NCBI GenBank assembly: GCA_018907035.1
Contig: JACCIC010000003.1
Span: 70,001-134,000, forward strand
Direction: 5' to 3'
Length of the DNA stretch: 64,000 nt
Source: Sycobia sp. Sy_11
Lineage: Eukaryota > Arthropoda > Insecta > Hymenoptera > Epichrysomallidae
Part shown: one piece after another, positions 39,451 through 51,405 of the stretch
Layout: every line of letters starts with the position of its first letter
Numbering within the stretch: position 1 is the stretch's first letter
The notes under the pieces: model-generated
What the model was told of the DNA's origin: nothing
Seen by the model: only the letters and a program-made list of their open reading frames with translations
The model's database searches: none
Position numbers and translations under genes: made by a program

Positions 39451-42400
39451 CCTACACGAGCTAAGCGAATACACCGCGTATTGCTCAAGCAGTGTACTTT
39501 TGACAACTATAAACCTAACGAATTTTTCACATTATATTTTTCCATAAATGCTGGATATAATAGCATAATAGCGGAAGTTTTTAGGTGTGGCTAGAATGCA
39601 TTTGTATACATCGAGTGGTTTGAATAAATTCTTATCGACAGTGTCAAATGTTTTTTTTCTACTTTTTTTCTTCTTTTCCTTGACGCGTTTACGTGCGTTT
39701 TGTTTCATAACGCACGCTTTTAAGCATATTTACCTCGAGATGTATACAATATAGCGAGGAACTGAATACTTTTTCAATTTTATTTTTAAATAATAGTTTA
39801 GAAGTAAATAATGAATGTTAAATAATAATTTTTTGTAATTCTGTGGATTTATTTTTCAATTAATTTTCTTTTTCGTTGTAATTCATAAAATATTATCTTG
39901 ACTAATTAAATAATTTATTCGAAAATAAAATGTAATAATAATTACTTATTTATAGAAGTTTTTGAAAAAGAATTTATAATATGGATGTTTTATTTATATT
40001 ATGTGAGGAATAATAAGACGTTAAAATATCTCAAAAAGTAGATCATTTGCAATAATTTTCATAAATTTTTATATAAATAAATACAGTTTTACTATGTATT
40101 TTTAATAATAAATATTTATTATTATAATAAATACATATGTGAAATATATCTTAAATTTAATAATTAGAGTTTACAGATTGTCAAGTCCATTTAGTGGATA
40201 AATGCTAAAATGCTAAAATGCTAATATGAATAATTTATAAGTAATAACAATCTTTGTTTGACTGAAAATAATATTTTCTAATAACAAAACTGTAATACAT
40301 TTAAAGTGATGCTCATTATCTTGTGAGCTTTCAAATTCTTCTTATTCTAATTTACTCCGTATATTTTCTAAGCATTTTCATAAAACGTTGTTAGTTTCTT
40401 TCAATAATAATGGCTCTGAAATTACGCTTATCTACTTATTTTAAAAGTCATTCTTTTCCAAGATGAATGTGCGAGTTTTCTACACGCATGACTTATTGAA
40501 TACCCGAATGCATGCAGTCTACAAATTTATTTATTGGTTTTGATATTAGAAAATTTAAACCAGAAACTGTCATTATCAGTGAACAAAATTTTTAGACTTT
40601 TTTTCAATATTTCTACGAAAAGTTTAATATTGTCTCGTATACGTACGAAGCTAATGTGTAAGCTTTGAAACGAATATTAATATGAGATTAGATACAAAAT
40701 CTCTCTAGTTTCATGTAAAAGAAAATAAAATCTTTTGCTTGAGTTACCTGTATGGATCTGTTAGGTCCTTCTGTAAGATAACACGAGACCTAAAAAAATC
40801 ATAAGTTTACTCTTTCAATGTAATTGTATTCATTTGTAATTGTATTCATGTAATTGTATTCATGTAATTTGCAATTAGCATTTATATCGGCTGATATTGG
40901 CAGTGTGTTTGTATTTTATAATTGTAAAATTACGTTGATTATAAATATATAGAACTAAAGAAAGCAGGACGATCATTAAATTAGGAGTTAGATTAAAATT
41001 TAAATATTATATAATTAATTTTATAACGATTTCTTTTTAGATCTATTCAATCGGTAATGATATCTTCTAATTAAGGCGTAATTAAAACCTATAATTAAAA
41101 AATTATTACAGACTTATCTAATTGAAATTTAAGATTTAAAAAAAAAAAAATTTCTATGCCAAATTAAATTGAATTTTTCAGAGCTGTTTCGTTGATAAAA
41201 TTAATTTCAATAAAAAAATATCAATTTCTAATTTAAAAAAGTTTTTGCTATTCCTTCTTGCGTAGTTAAACGTGCAAGCATATTAAAATCCGGTTAATCG
41301 CGCTACCTCCGAGATTAGATCGCCTGACATCCTACTTATGTAGGACAAAACGTACATAACAGATTGCTATCTATTTCTTTTGTAAACTAAACTGTAATTA
41401 TTGTCTTTCATTTATAAAACTTTGAAATTAGTATCATCTTCTTTTGGCGTAATTTGTTAAATTAACGCACGTTAGTTTAGAGATGTAAGGTTATAATTAT
41501 ATTCACCACAACAGTGTGATAAAGCAAAGTCACTTAATGTCACTGAAAATCAAAATCAATGCAATTATATCCGATGCTGAATAAAGTGCAAATACCATGA
41601 TGAGCTGGTACATCCATTGAAATTTTTATTGGTCTGTATCCAATAACAGATAATTATTCTTAGAGAGAAATTACTTTCATAGTATTCATATTTTTATAAA
41701 TCCTTTTATTTCATATAAACTGGCCATAAACCTTTCTTTCTATATAAAGTTTTATTTTATCGGAGCACATAAAGTATTTGAACTCTTTTTCAAGAATTTC
41801 TCGAAGTTAAATCTTATACTTGGAATTAAAAATTTGCATTTTAATTCAGTAAATATCATCTAGATAAAATTAATTTATTAAAATATAATAACCGTAATAT
41901 AATCAACTATTCGTTGAGTATACTTGCACGGTTTAAAATTGTACGTTAGTTTATATTATTTGTTTATTTTATTAATATCACAAAATTTTAAATATACATA
42001 CAGCCAGATCTTTAGTTTCATTTGGTTAAATTATTAAGAGACCATCGCCAGAAACACAAAGTATAATAACATTTTTTCTGTTGCAATGCTTTCACGGAAA
42101 ATGCTCATTTTATAATTTACTTAGCCCATTTCATTAGATAAATGAATTAAAATGATTAAAATATATGAGTATTTAAAAAAGTATACCCTTGAAATTAATG
42201 TATTATAAGTTATATTATTGATAAAACAAAGGCACCTTAATCTCTTTAGATCGTTATAAGATTCACAATGCTTTGATCTCAATTTGATTGTCCCCGTATC
42301 AGAGTTATTATATATTTTATATTTGAATAAGATGGCAAATATACCTTTACCCATCGATACTTTATTAATTGAAGGAAATTCTTCGACATTTATGTTTTGT

Positions 42401-43965
42401 TATTTTCCGTGATAGTCTACTTGAATTCCGGTATTCTTGTCGAAAAATCATAACATTTAAAGTTTACCGAGTAAGAGTATAAAATTAACATGTTTATAAT
42501 GAAAATAGCTCGATTGTAATAAACCTCGCATTCGTGCCTTTATTGAACCAAAGAGATTTGATTGAGCTATGCAAATATTAATACACACCACGTAAAAATT
42601 TGATAACACCGTTTATAAGCCTATTTCATCAGAACAATGTGACACTTGTGTTGCTTGAGTTTTTACTCATCTTTCATCTTTATCATATCTAGTTAAGAGT
42701 ACAAAGAATATTTATTCAACCAAATATTTATCTTTAAAAAAATGTTTTATTGTTTCAAAATATTGAAAACTATTATTATACAACAATCACTATAGCTTTA
42801 GTAGCATCACTATAGCTTTTGTAGCAGATTATGTAATGTTATAACTTATTTTCAAAAGAATGTATTGAAAAATATTTGTTATAAGTAGGAAAATAATTAT
42901 AAAATAATAAAATCATTAGTAAAAATTAAAAATGTCAAGGTTGATTAATTTGATTATACTGGGTGTTTAATATTAGATTATAGCTTCTTTCAAATGTATT
43001 TCGAATAAATACTAATCTAATTTTAAAAAATTACATAATGAACCAGTATTCTTAACTTACCTTCATGATTATCCTATTCATGTAAATTATTACTTTTTTA
43101 AAGATAAATAGCTCTCAATATTATTATTTTTAGAATAACAAATTAACTGAAATACTTAATTGTAGTAAAATAATTCTAATTCTTGTAAAATAAATTTTAA
43201 TATAGAATCAAATGAACTTGATGAGATAGTAAGATTACATTGAGTTCGACGAATTGTGATATAAACCATACATGATGCTAAAATTCAATAGTATTAAGGT
43301 AATCAATAAATGGTATCGATAACTTGTTTTGTTCCTCTCAAGATTACATAAAGATATCATTGATTATATAGTAAGTAGTTTTTCAATGTCAAATATAAGA
43401 TAAATTGTACGTTCATGTTATTCTTGCATTTAATTCTTTGAAACAAAGACTTAAAAGTATATACTAATTCGATTTCTAATAAAGAAAGCCAAACATTAGA
43501 GAAGCATATTTTCTAGAAAGTAAAATGTAATTACATCTAAATAATGAAATATTTATGATTTGATCTATGAAATTTAGAATATAATTTTCAATGTTAAGTA
43601 TAAGTTAAGTTGGTTTTTCATGCAAGCGAAAATCTTCCACTTTTTTTATAGGTCACGGCGATATGGCAATGAGCAATACTTTGGGCGCCAATACTCTGGA
43701 CATTCTCCTATGTCTTGGTTTACCGTGGGCAATCAAATCCTTGATGACCGGTAATCCGGTCAGCATTGTTTCTGGCGCTCTGGTTTACAGCAATCTATCC
43801 ATAATCCTGTGCGTCTTTGGATTCTACACAGTCACTGCCTGCTATCGGTTCGTTCTCAATAAGAAAGTCGGCATTGCCTGTCTCGTAATGTATGCCCTGT
43901 TTTTGGTCCTGGCTGTCATGATGGAACTCAACGTCTTTTTCTTCGTCAACCTGCCCATGTGCTGA
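26158..43965 (+). CDS. K+-dependent Na+/Ca2+ exchanger (SLC24/NCKX family), six exons
   Basis: Coding exons 26158-26278, 34954-35393, 36423-36660, 36819-36995, 37745-38053 and 43652-43965 total 1599 nt, giving 532 residues and TGA. Every junction is GT-AG and all phases agree (1,0,1,1,1). NCKX proteins exchange Na+ for Ca2+ plus K+ at the plasma or organelle membrane. Features seen: a signal peptide, a glycosylatable extracellular segment, an alpha-1 repeat (exon 2), a charged cytosolic loop (exons 3-4), and an alpha-2 repeat split between exons 5 and 6 (LGANTLDILLCLGLPW). Both alpha repeats depart from the vertebrate consensus: ATASCFPE for AAGSSxPE and SAGGNLPE for AAGTSIPD. The Asp linked in NCKX2 to K+ dependence is kept (NTLD). 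It looks closest to the NCKX3/4/5-like insect paralogues, but I cannot name the orthologue. Intron 1 (8.7 kb) and intron 5 (5.6 kb) are long. Confidence 0.9.
31649..31759 (+). pseudogene. mariner transposase C-terminal fragment inside exchanger intron 1
   Basis: Thirty-six codons match the third catalytic region of mariner transposases: DIVPYDFVFSK stands where the family has DLAPxDFFLFPK (third Asp retained), followed by SCSKGTQFESVEEVKRNA, the usual (L)KGxxFESVEEVK segment. A TGA ends the frame. The rest of the element and its terminal repeats were not found, so this is an old truncated copy, unrelated in position to the two near-complete elements. Confidence 0.6.
32307..32336. repeat. (CT)n microsatellite
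   Basis: About 30 bases of CT dinucleotides inside exchanger intron 1. Confidence 0.85.
33937..33970. other. Perfect 13-bp hairpin in exchanger intron 1
   Basis: ATAATCTATGTTT at 33937-33949 and its exact complement at 33958-33970 flank an 8-base loop. No associated gene feature is visible. Confidence 0.5.
34674..34895. repeat. Two (AT)n arrays just upstream of exchanger exon 2
   Basis: Arrays at 34674-34725 and 34854-34895. The second ends 58 bases before the acceptor of exon 2, so its length may affect recognition of the branch point and acceptor. A small GC hairpin (CAGCGCG...CGCGCTG) lies between them at about 34764-34790. Confidence 0.8.
34954..35393 (+). CDS. Exchanger exon 2: extracellular segment and alpha-1 repeat
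   Basis: The acceptor CCAACAG|AG is poor in pyrimidines but is the one that keeps phase with exon 1. The exon starts EADVDPSASNA and a seven-Thr run (with N-glycosylation sequon NAT), then AETCLAHSIDDFPIDLF, matching the CxxxxIxxFPxDxF signature before the first exchanger helix. The alpha-1 repeat reads DVAGATFLATASCFPELFVN then GVGTVVGGAVFNTFATPAVG. The catalytic Glu after Pro is kept; the normally invariant Gly-Ser-Ser just before it is Ala-Ser-Cys. Donor AAG|GTTGGT, phase 0. Very GC-rich compared with the flanks. Confidence 0.9.
36423..36660 (+). CDS. Exchanger exon 3: helices before the cytosolic loop
   Basis: Acceptor TATTTCAG|GGT in phase 0. It encodes LKWQILSRDCVIYSLSV (the family's W..L.RDxxxY region), two hydrophobic spans (VGTLVLVMW and SAILLLLFAGYFTLLFVN) and the basic start of the loop (RRFKKMFSRYKV). 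The donor TCAG|GTGATT leaves one base. The open frame beyond 36660 is intron. Confidence 0.9.
36819..36995 (+). CDS. Exchanger exon 4: cytosolic loop
   Basis: Acceptor ATTTGCAG|AA, with the split Glu codon completed by the last base of exon 3. The 59 charged residues contain FGTYKPYFHGELVTEYR and a Ser/Gln-rich stretch (SKIKAQSQGSAESA). No regulatory motif is recognised. Donor CCCG|GTAAGC. The loop is short compared with NCKX1/2. Confidence 0.88.
37745..38053 (+). CDS. Exchanger exon 5: helices and first half of alpha-2 repeat
   Basis: The acceptor TTTCCCCGCCAG|AG has a good pyrimidine tract and restores a Glu codon with exon 4. It encodes TIFAWPSKSSTLERLWFMFT, the SIPDSRFKRLRRFYPLTF stretch before the second helix bundle, WIAISSYLVSWMTTVVGDTV, and alpha-2 start GITFLSAGGNLPEMVSIVIL. 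The family's SIPD Asp is Glu here. Donor CAAG|GTCACT; if unspliced, the frame ends 15 codons into the intron at a TAA. Confidence 0.9.
39271..39449. repeat. Imperfect hairpin and (AT)n array in exchanger intron 5
   Basis: Arms of 14 bases (39271-39284 and 39297-39310, one mismatch; TGTACATTCCATTA) flank a 12-base loop. An (AT)n array follows at 39398-39449. Confidence 0.55.
40819..40866 (+). repeat. Short tandem repeat, ~15-bp unit
   Basis: The unit TGTAATTGTATTCAT occurs three times with minor spacing changes inside exchanger intron 5. Confidence 0.7.
42786..42825 (+). repeat. Tandem duplication of a 20-bp unit
   Basis: ATCACTATAGCTTTAGTAGC is followed directly by a copy with one A-to-T change. 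Confidence 0.8.
43652..43965 (+). CDS. Exchanger exon 6: second half of alpha-2 repeat and C-terminus
   Basis: Acceptor TTTTTTTATAG|GTC. It begins HGDMAMSNTLGANTLDILLC then LGLPWAIKSLM, which is the family's DMAVSxxxGSNxFD...GLPW block. The Asp of NTLD corresponds to the residue linked to K+ dependence in NCKX2. Three more hydrophobic spans follow (VSGALVYSNLSIILCVFGFY, VGIACLVMYALFLVLAVMM and a short NVFFFVNL end). It stops at TGA, position 43965, two residues after PM. Confidence 0.93.
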
Positions 43966-44111
43966 TGAACAGCAAATTAGCACAATTCGAGTGCTGAGAA
44001 ATGAAATCAAAACGCGTGTAATCTTTTTATCCTCGGATCAATCGAGCGAAAAGAGCAACATATACGCTAAATGAGCTGGTAGAATCACCAAATGATGATG
44101 AAAAATCTATG

Positions 44112-44117
44112 AATAAA
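44112..44117 (+). terminator. Poly(A) signal of the exchanger gene
   Basis: AATAAA 146 bases after the stop. More distal hexamers exist, and the moderately conserved-looking 45.0-47.6 kb stretch could be a longer 3' UTR. Confidence 0.5.
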
Positions 44118-47100
44118 AGCTGATCTACCCGCATTTGCGCTTCGGAAGTGTAAACCACTCTTTCCTTTTCTATTTCATATTATTGGATATACTGGTGAAA
44201 TTTATTGACAATATAGCTAAGCATGTGTTATATCAACGCCATGCGAATTGCCGACAATGTAAGGAAGATAAAGTAGTGCTAACTTACAAAGTTAGAAAAC
44301 GAAAGCTGTATAGACATATAAGACCTCGTCGGTCTTTCAGTGCCTTGTGTAAGAAGTGTCCTAATACGTGTGTGATATTATTTTTACTAGATTTTGTAAC
44401 GTATTGCAAAAAAAAACGAATTCTACTTATACTGTAAAAATGAGGAATATTAAATTTTAACAAAGATATTAGGTAATAGGTCATAAAGAAATTTTGTGAC
44501 CATAAATACATGAATATATATTAATCAACATATACTAGCTCCAAGAGTTCATTATGATTATATCATATGTTCTGACAGTATGCGAATCATTGAAAGAAAA
44601 GATATATTTTAGGATTAATATATAAGGCACTGATATGAAAATGGCACATCTGCGTGTAACTTAGTGACGTATAAATCACGAAATTCTGCCGTGCTTAATC
44701 CCTCTTACTTTTTTTGAGAGCGATCAATTGATTATTCGCTCATACATGCCAGAGAGATCAAAAATTGAACTTTTACAGATATGCAAGCGTGCGTGACTCG
44801 TTTAAATCCTGAAAAAATGTACATATCATGCATTCAAGATTCTATAGTCGCGAAATTCATTTTTTTATCATAGGAAACGTAATATATATATATGCATTAG
44901 ATAATGCGAATGATGATGTATAAATTAAGTTTAAAGTACCTTTTAACGTGCTAATAAATTAATTTTATTTAAAGCAGCATTTTATTCATTCTCCATATCC
45001 GATATATCTTTCCGTTTCTTAATTTATATTGTTTCAGCAAACCACTATGGAACCAGAACTTGCAACTAACACTTGGTCCCGGAAAAAGACTCGCATTTCT
45101 GTGTAAGTTTATTTGTAAAGTCGATTTATTTTTATTAACATTTTGTTGTTGCTTATTATTTATTTCTCCCATCGGCTTCGAAGCTTTTTGATAATAAAAA
45201 GGCGCATGTTGCTTTACGCCCGCGTGTAACAATGTAAAAACAATTTTTTTTTCTTCAATTTCAAATAGAGCGTTTAAAAGATCACGAACTACCTTAATTG
45301 TATTTTATATTTTATGCAATTTGAAAGGTTCTCTTATTTATTTGGCAATTATTTTTTCTTTCGAATGTACACCCCTTACTAGAATGCTCAATATTATGGA
45401 GAATTTTTTTTTAACATTTTTTTCCTTGTCATTAGTAATCTATATCGATTGATATTTCTAGAAAACTTTATGAAATATCTCATAGCTCGTGTTCTTTTTC
45501 GAATTTTATCGCTTTTGTATTTTATATTCGCCTCTCCTTTCTTTTATTTTCGTCGCTTTATATATGAAACGGATGCTTTCGCTCAATTACAATTAGGAAT
45601 CAGGAAAGAAGATTTAGATGTACAATATATAATCAGTAAAAAAGTAACTTTATGTTGGCATAATATGTTCCTCTTAGCATTTCCTCGCTCCTCGCGTACT
45701 CTTAACAATCGCCGTCTTTATAATTATATTATTTCATCGCATTATAGTAAAGATTTCTCATCGGGGCGCTGATGTTCGCACTCTCATCACATTTTCACTC
45801 TATCAGCATAATGAACAATTATGAGTTTTATCATTTCATACATAATTCGTACAAAGTTTGATTTATTCTTATTTCCTTTTATTAAAATCGCAAATTGTTA
45901 TCGTTGTAACTCTTTTTTCTTCCCAAAACTCATCGATATGTTTTAAAATTTACGTCTTACACTGAATTGTAGATCTTGTCTGCTTTGATTTTACTTATAT
46001 ATATACACGATAAGATTTCTCGCGTTAAATTAAATCTCATTGTAAAATAAGTCTTAATGGCAGACAGCGCTTACAAAATATGAAAAGTCATTAGCTGTTA
46101 ATGCAAAGTTGAAATCTGCCGGAGTATAAGCCGCGTGTCTCGCGATAAAAAGAACTAAATCGTGCTCGTCAAATAGAAGTATAAAGATATTTTTAAACGA
46201 CTTGCCGAAGAAAGCAAAAAAATCGAAAAAAGATCGTCTAAATCCAGTGTAGGCTGAGGAATTTTAAAACCCGCCAACAGAGAATTAACCACACGCATAT
46301 TTCACACGTTACAAAATCGTAAGGACAAATGCAGATTAAAACAAGAGCGATTCGTATTCGGAGGAGATATTTTATTCTTTTTTACTTACAGTATTATACG
46401 AGCTGTTATTTTTTATTTTTTTTATTTTATTTTTTTATAGTTTGTTTGTACGCCCTAAATAATCTATGTAAGATTTCGTATAGCCTAAATATGCGCCGCC
46501 GTGCATCCGTCCCTTTCGTCTCGCGTCGTATTATCGTTCTTATGGATTTAATGTATTCTGATGGTGACGCAACATACGCCCGAGGACGCATCTCGCAAGA
46601 TACTCGCGCGTGTGGACGCGTGCGCCCTGCACAACTACATGTCCGCTTAATTTTCCTACAGATTTTTCAACGGCTCTAATACATTTATGTAATTATTGTT
46701 TACGATAATCTATGCGTTGTATTTATTTTATCGATGAGGCGAAAATCTGACTGTAAGAGTGGGCAATCGCCTTCTTCGTCCGTTCATTTATTTGGCGAAT
46801 CAAAAAACCTCGAGCGTTCGTCGAAATGCAGATTACGACGAGTATGTTTATAACTAATGTAAAGTCGTAAAAACTCTTCTTTTTTTCATCGACGCGCATT
46901 CAACGTTAAAAAAATGTAATAATAAGTTCTTCTATATTTATTAATAATATTGTTGTCATTTTATTATTAGCGTTAATTTTACATAATTTTTGTTATTATC
47001 AATAGCATCGTTATTATATAATTGTTATTATTAATTATTTTATTATTATTATTTATTATTACTATTATTAATTCGCGTTCATGCGCTTTAAGTTCGCATA

Positions 47101-47743
47101 CGTCGTTTCCTAATCAACTATAAAGTGTACAATTTATGTTTGTTTATTGTTTTTCATTTTTATTAGTTCTGCTATATACCTTTCTATGATCTAATTTAAA
47201 TAATGCTTTTGCTGTCGTTATCGTTGCTTCTTCTATTATCATATAATGATCGTTACTTATTAATAGGAATATTATTATTTAAATTTAATCGCATTAAACT
47301 TGAGAAAATTTGTCGAAAATTCTTATTAGAAGAAAAAAATTTGAAAAAGTTGTATTCTGCTTGTTTTTGCATCGTTATAGAAAAAACATGGCGCCCCTCA
47401 ATCATCGAAGGACGCATCGAGAATTTCGATTCGCCGAACAAATTTTTTTTACCAATTTATTTTTTCTTAAAAAGTTTCAATAATTTTTTTTCTTCGAAAA
47501 AAACTTGTCTTCGTAGGCGAGTTTTTTTTCCTCCAGTCCTGATAGTTTAGGATCGGAATTCCGCGCCTTACATTAGAAGTGTTCAGATTGGCTTCGATGT
47601 TCCTCTGATCTGCTATTTCCTTCGTTTTTCCGTTTATTTATATACGCGTAAAAATCTAGTAAGGCTGAAAGCTTATCAGCGATCGAGATTATAAACTACT
47701 ACGAACCTGCGTAGAATCATGGCGTTTCTTTCATCTTTATTAT

Positions 47744-47803
<60 letters not shown>

Positions 47804-47902
47804 CATATAATTATAAGTTTTCACGGTACACCTCTATTACTGAGTATATCGCATGAACCACGTATGAATTATCGAGTGATCTTTTTGTTAATTTTTTTAG
47901 AA

Positions 47903-47953
<51 letters not shown>

Positions 47954-49363
47954 ATAGATATGAAAATGGTGAAAATTCTTATAATCAAATTGTAATTGCA
48001 GTAAATTTTTTTCTAATATCCAGGTAAATATCTTGTAAAATCTTGTCATTAATAACGATAAAAATAGGAAGCCACTTTCAATTCAAAGTAGATGGGCACT
48101 TGTCACCTCTCTATGCTAGCTTTGAATAAATTTTCGCAAATATTTCGTAATATGACTTATAAATATTCAAATTTATTTAAATAATTAATTATTAGCAGAA
48201 AAAAGAATCGACCTAATAGATAATACGACAGAGGACTTTGAAGCCACAATTCTTTAGAAGAGCTATATATAATTTAATAGTAATATTATAATAATATTTA
48301 TTCCATATCAAATCAAAAAACGACGAGTGTTCAAATGGGCGGAGACATGGAGCTAACAATCAATTTTTTTTAATTCAATAACTGACATTCTAACTAATTT
48401 ATGATCTATTTTTTAGCTGTTTATGAAATCTTTCTAAATAAAAAATGAAAATAAAAAAAAATCAGCGATGTTTACATCCAATCTGCATTTTTGAGTAATC
48501 AAACCTTATATTTAGAATTTTGAATTTCACGATTAAAAAAAAATCCATGAAAAATCTATCAATTGCAACTCTTTAAAAATTTCGAAGCCCCAATTTTGAT
48601 CCAATCGAGAGAGTAAACAGAGTTTACGGCGTGTCCTACTGGGGTGTTCATCGATTAAGGATTCTTTTTCTTGGCATGAAGTATATAGAAAATGATATCA
48701 TTGAAAAAAAGAAATTAAAGTTAAGGACAAAATGAGCAATGTGCAAAATGCCTGTGTCACCAGTCAGTATATAGACTCTGAACAAAATTTCAAAATCGAA
48801 GCAATTTTTTGTTTCGTTTGGTCACCCGTTTGCCTATACTTAGATTAGCTGCGGTTCGCAAGAATTAATGCACGATTTCGCGGACAAAGCATATAATATT
48901 ATGTTATTATAGTTATAAACTAATATTTCTTATGAAACTATATATAGCGTGACTAGTTATGATTTCGTAAATAAATGCCTTGTTTTGTTATTAAAAATTC
49001 TTCGCGCGACGATCAGTTAATTAATGGTTATTATGTATTACAGAGATCAATGCAAAAAATCATACTGTAGACATTTTTTTTTCATTACTATATAAATTAT
49101 TTTACATCACGTGTAATGATGAAAAAAACAGAGTAAACAATGTCATCCACTTTGTGTAGCCCTGATCCGGACTTCGTAATTGCTCGTCGGCCTCGATGCC
49201 CCATTAAGATTTCGATATTTCTTGGCCGCAGAAGTGAGTATATAATAAGTGAGTATATAACAAAAATTTGCAATCAATGTTATATTGAAGTCTATATAAA
49301 TTTATCGCAATTGATAAACAAAGGAGAGTCGCATAATCTTACTTCAAACGGCACTTTGTTCTA

Positions 49364-49408
<45 letters not shown>

Positions 49409-49480
49409 TATATCAAATACAAATGTTATATTTTCATTTATTCCATTTTATTTGCAATGTGCGCAAATTATTTAATTTAT

Positions 49481-49534
<54 letters not shown>

Positions 49535-49691
49535 ACAAGTAGTGTTCCATTCGAATGGTAATAATCATATTCATTGTTAAAAGATGGAAATGAGAACTGC
49601 TCTCGAACAGATATCCGCCTGGATAAGATCTAATCTATTATAGTCGAGAGATAATAAAATGTTTGCAACTCCGCTAAAATCCGGTAAAATA

Positions 49692-49743
<52 letters not shown>

Positions 49744-49984
49744 ATAATTGTCGCGTTTTTAACAATCGCACCAGTGGACTCCCCCGCATATCGCTTGCGT
49801 CGCTTCACCTCAGCCTATGTTTTTTTCTCGAGGTTTATTCAGAGATAAATTTTTCTTTCGATTTTTTTTCGTTTGTTTAGCGTTGCTTATATATTCGTAT
49901 ATATCTATATTATATTAAAATAAAAAAAGAATGCACTGGCCATTGGCGATTTACCTGGGCGATCTACGATCGCTCCCTTTCAGC

Positions 49985-50043
<59 letters not shown>

Positions 50044-50927
50044 AAATAATTAATTCAATAACCGCATCTTAAAATTTATTACGTTTCGATACTTATACTT
50101 CTATATTATTGTAATAGGATCGGATATCTGTATTAGTAGCATATTTATAATTTATACATTATGAATCAGTCCACCACTGTTTTTTTTATACTTATCTATC
50201 ATAAAGCTATATATATATATATATATATAAAGGTTAAACATTAAAGAGAAAATGCTTTTCCCTTATTTTTAACAATTTTTTTTCTCGCCCTTCTGTCGTG
50301 TTCATTTTGCTTTTATTTAAAAAGATTATACAATTCGCCTATTATTATACTCGTTTGAGAATATATCGTATCGTAATTATTATTCGGTGTGATTCGTAAC
50401 TATTACGTAATTATCAAATGAAGGGCTGAGTATAGTTTTAACAATATTAAGAGAATCTAAAAGCCGTTTCTTTCATTAAATGTAATTTATGCGCCTATTT
50501 TGACTAATTTACATAATCTGATCTATTATTAAAATAGTAATTTATTTAAATAGTCGTTTGGATATTACAAGGAAATTGTAAATTACTTTATTTTCTAATA
50601 TTATATTTATTTCTGAACAACTGATGAATTTTTCAGATGATAAAAAATTTTTAATAGCTGATTATCGATTACTTGTATAATTCATTTTCTCTACTCAAAA
50701 ATGTCTCTCCCTTTATGAAACAGATATACTGCTAAGTAATTTTCTCCAAATGAAAAACCGGACTTATATATATATATACATTCCGAAAGAGGGACCATGA
50801 CTCTATTAATTCTCTTCGTATATAAAATTTGACATTCTTCAAAAATGATTAATTTTATCTGCGGAATGTATAAATGAGCGTTACGTTCTAAAAGCTGCGA
50901 TCGTTTATAGTGATAAAATTTACTCGG

Positions 50928-50969
<42 letters not shown>

Positions 50970-51342
50970 AATATATATTGAAATGCGTTATAATATATAT
51001 ACCGCGTGATTCCGCCGCGCCGGTGGTTCCCGCGAGTATATAACACGACTCTGCAATATAGATTAATAATCGCTCGACGCCGCCTTAAGAGCGTTCTTTC
51101 ACAAACGTTATTTACGGAAGTGCTAAAAATTTTGTCGTCTCGCCTCGAGATTGCGCCCGCGCTGTTAAATGCGCGAGCGTACATATAATACGGATAAAGT
51201 TATTTGGCGCGACTTTCCGACGGAGATTAAACGAGCTATGCGCGCTCCGTGCGATTACTTTGTAAATCTACATTAGCTTTTTGATACGAACGGCGCGATG
51301 ATTAGATTAATTATGGATTTCGGGAGAAAATATGTTTGTGTG

Positions 51343-51405
<63 letters not shown>

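Noticed and set aside
45449..47550. Open frames of 107, 116 and 115 codons downstream of the exchanger
   Set aside because: They are T-rich, Phe/Leu/Ile-heavy and without domain or codon signal. They are more likely UTR or spacer.
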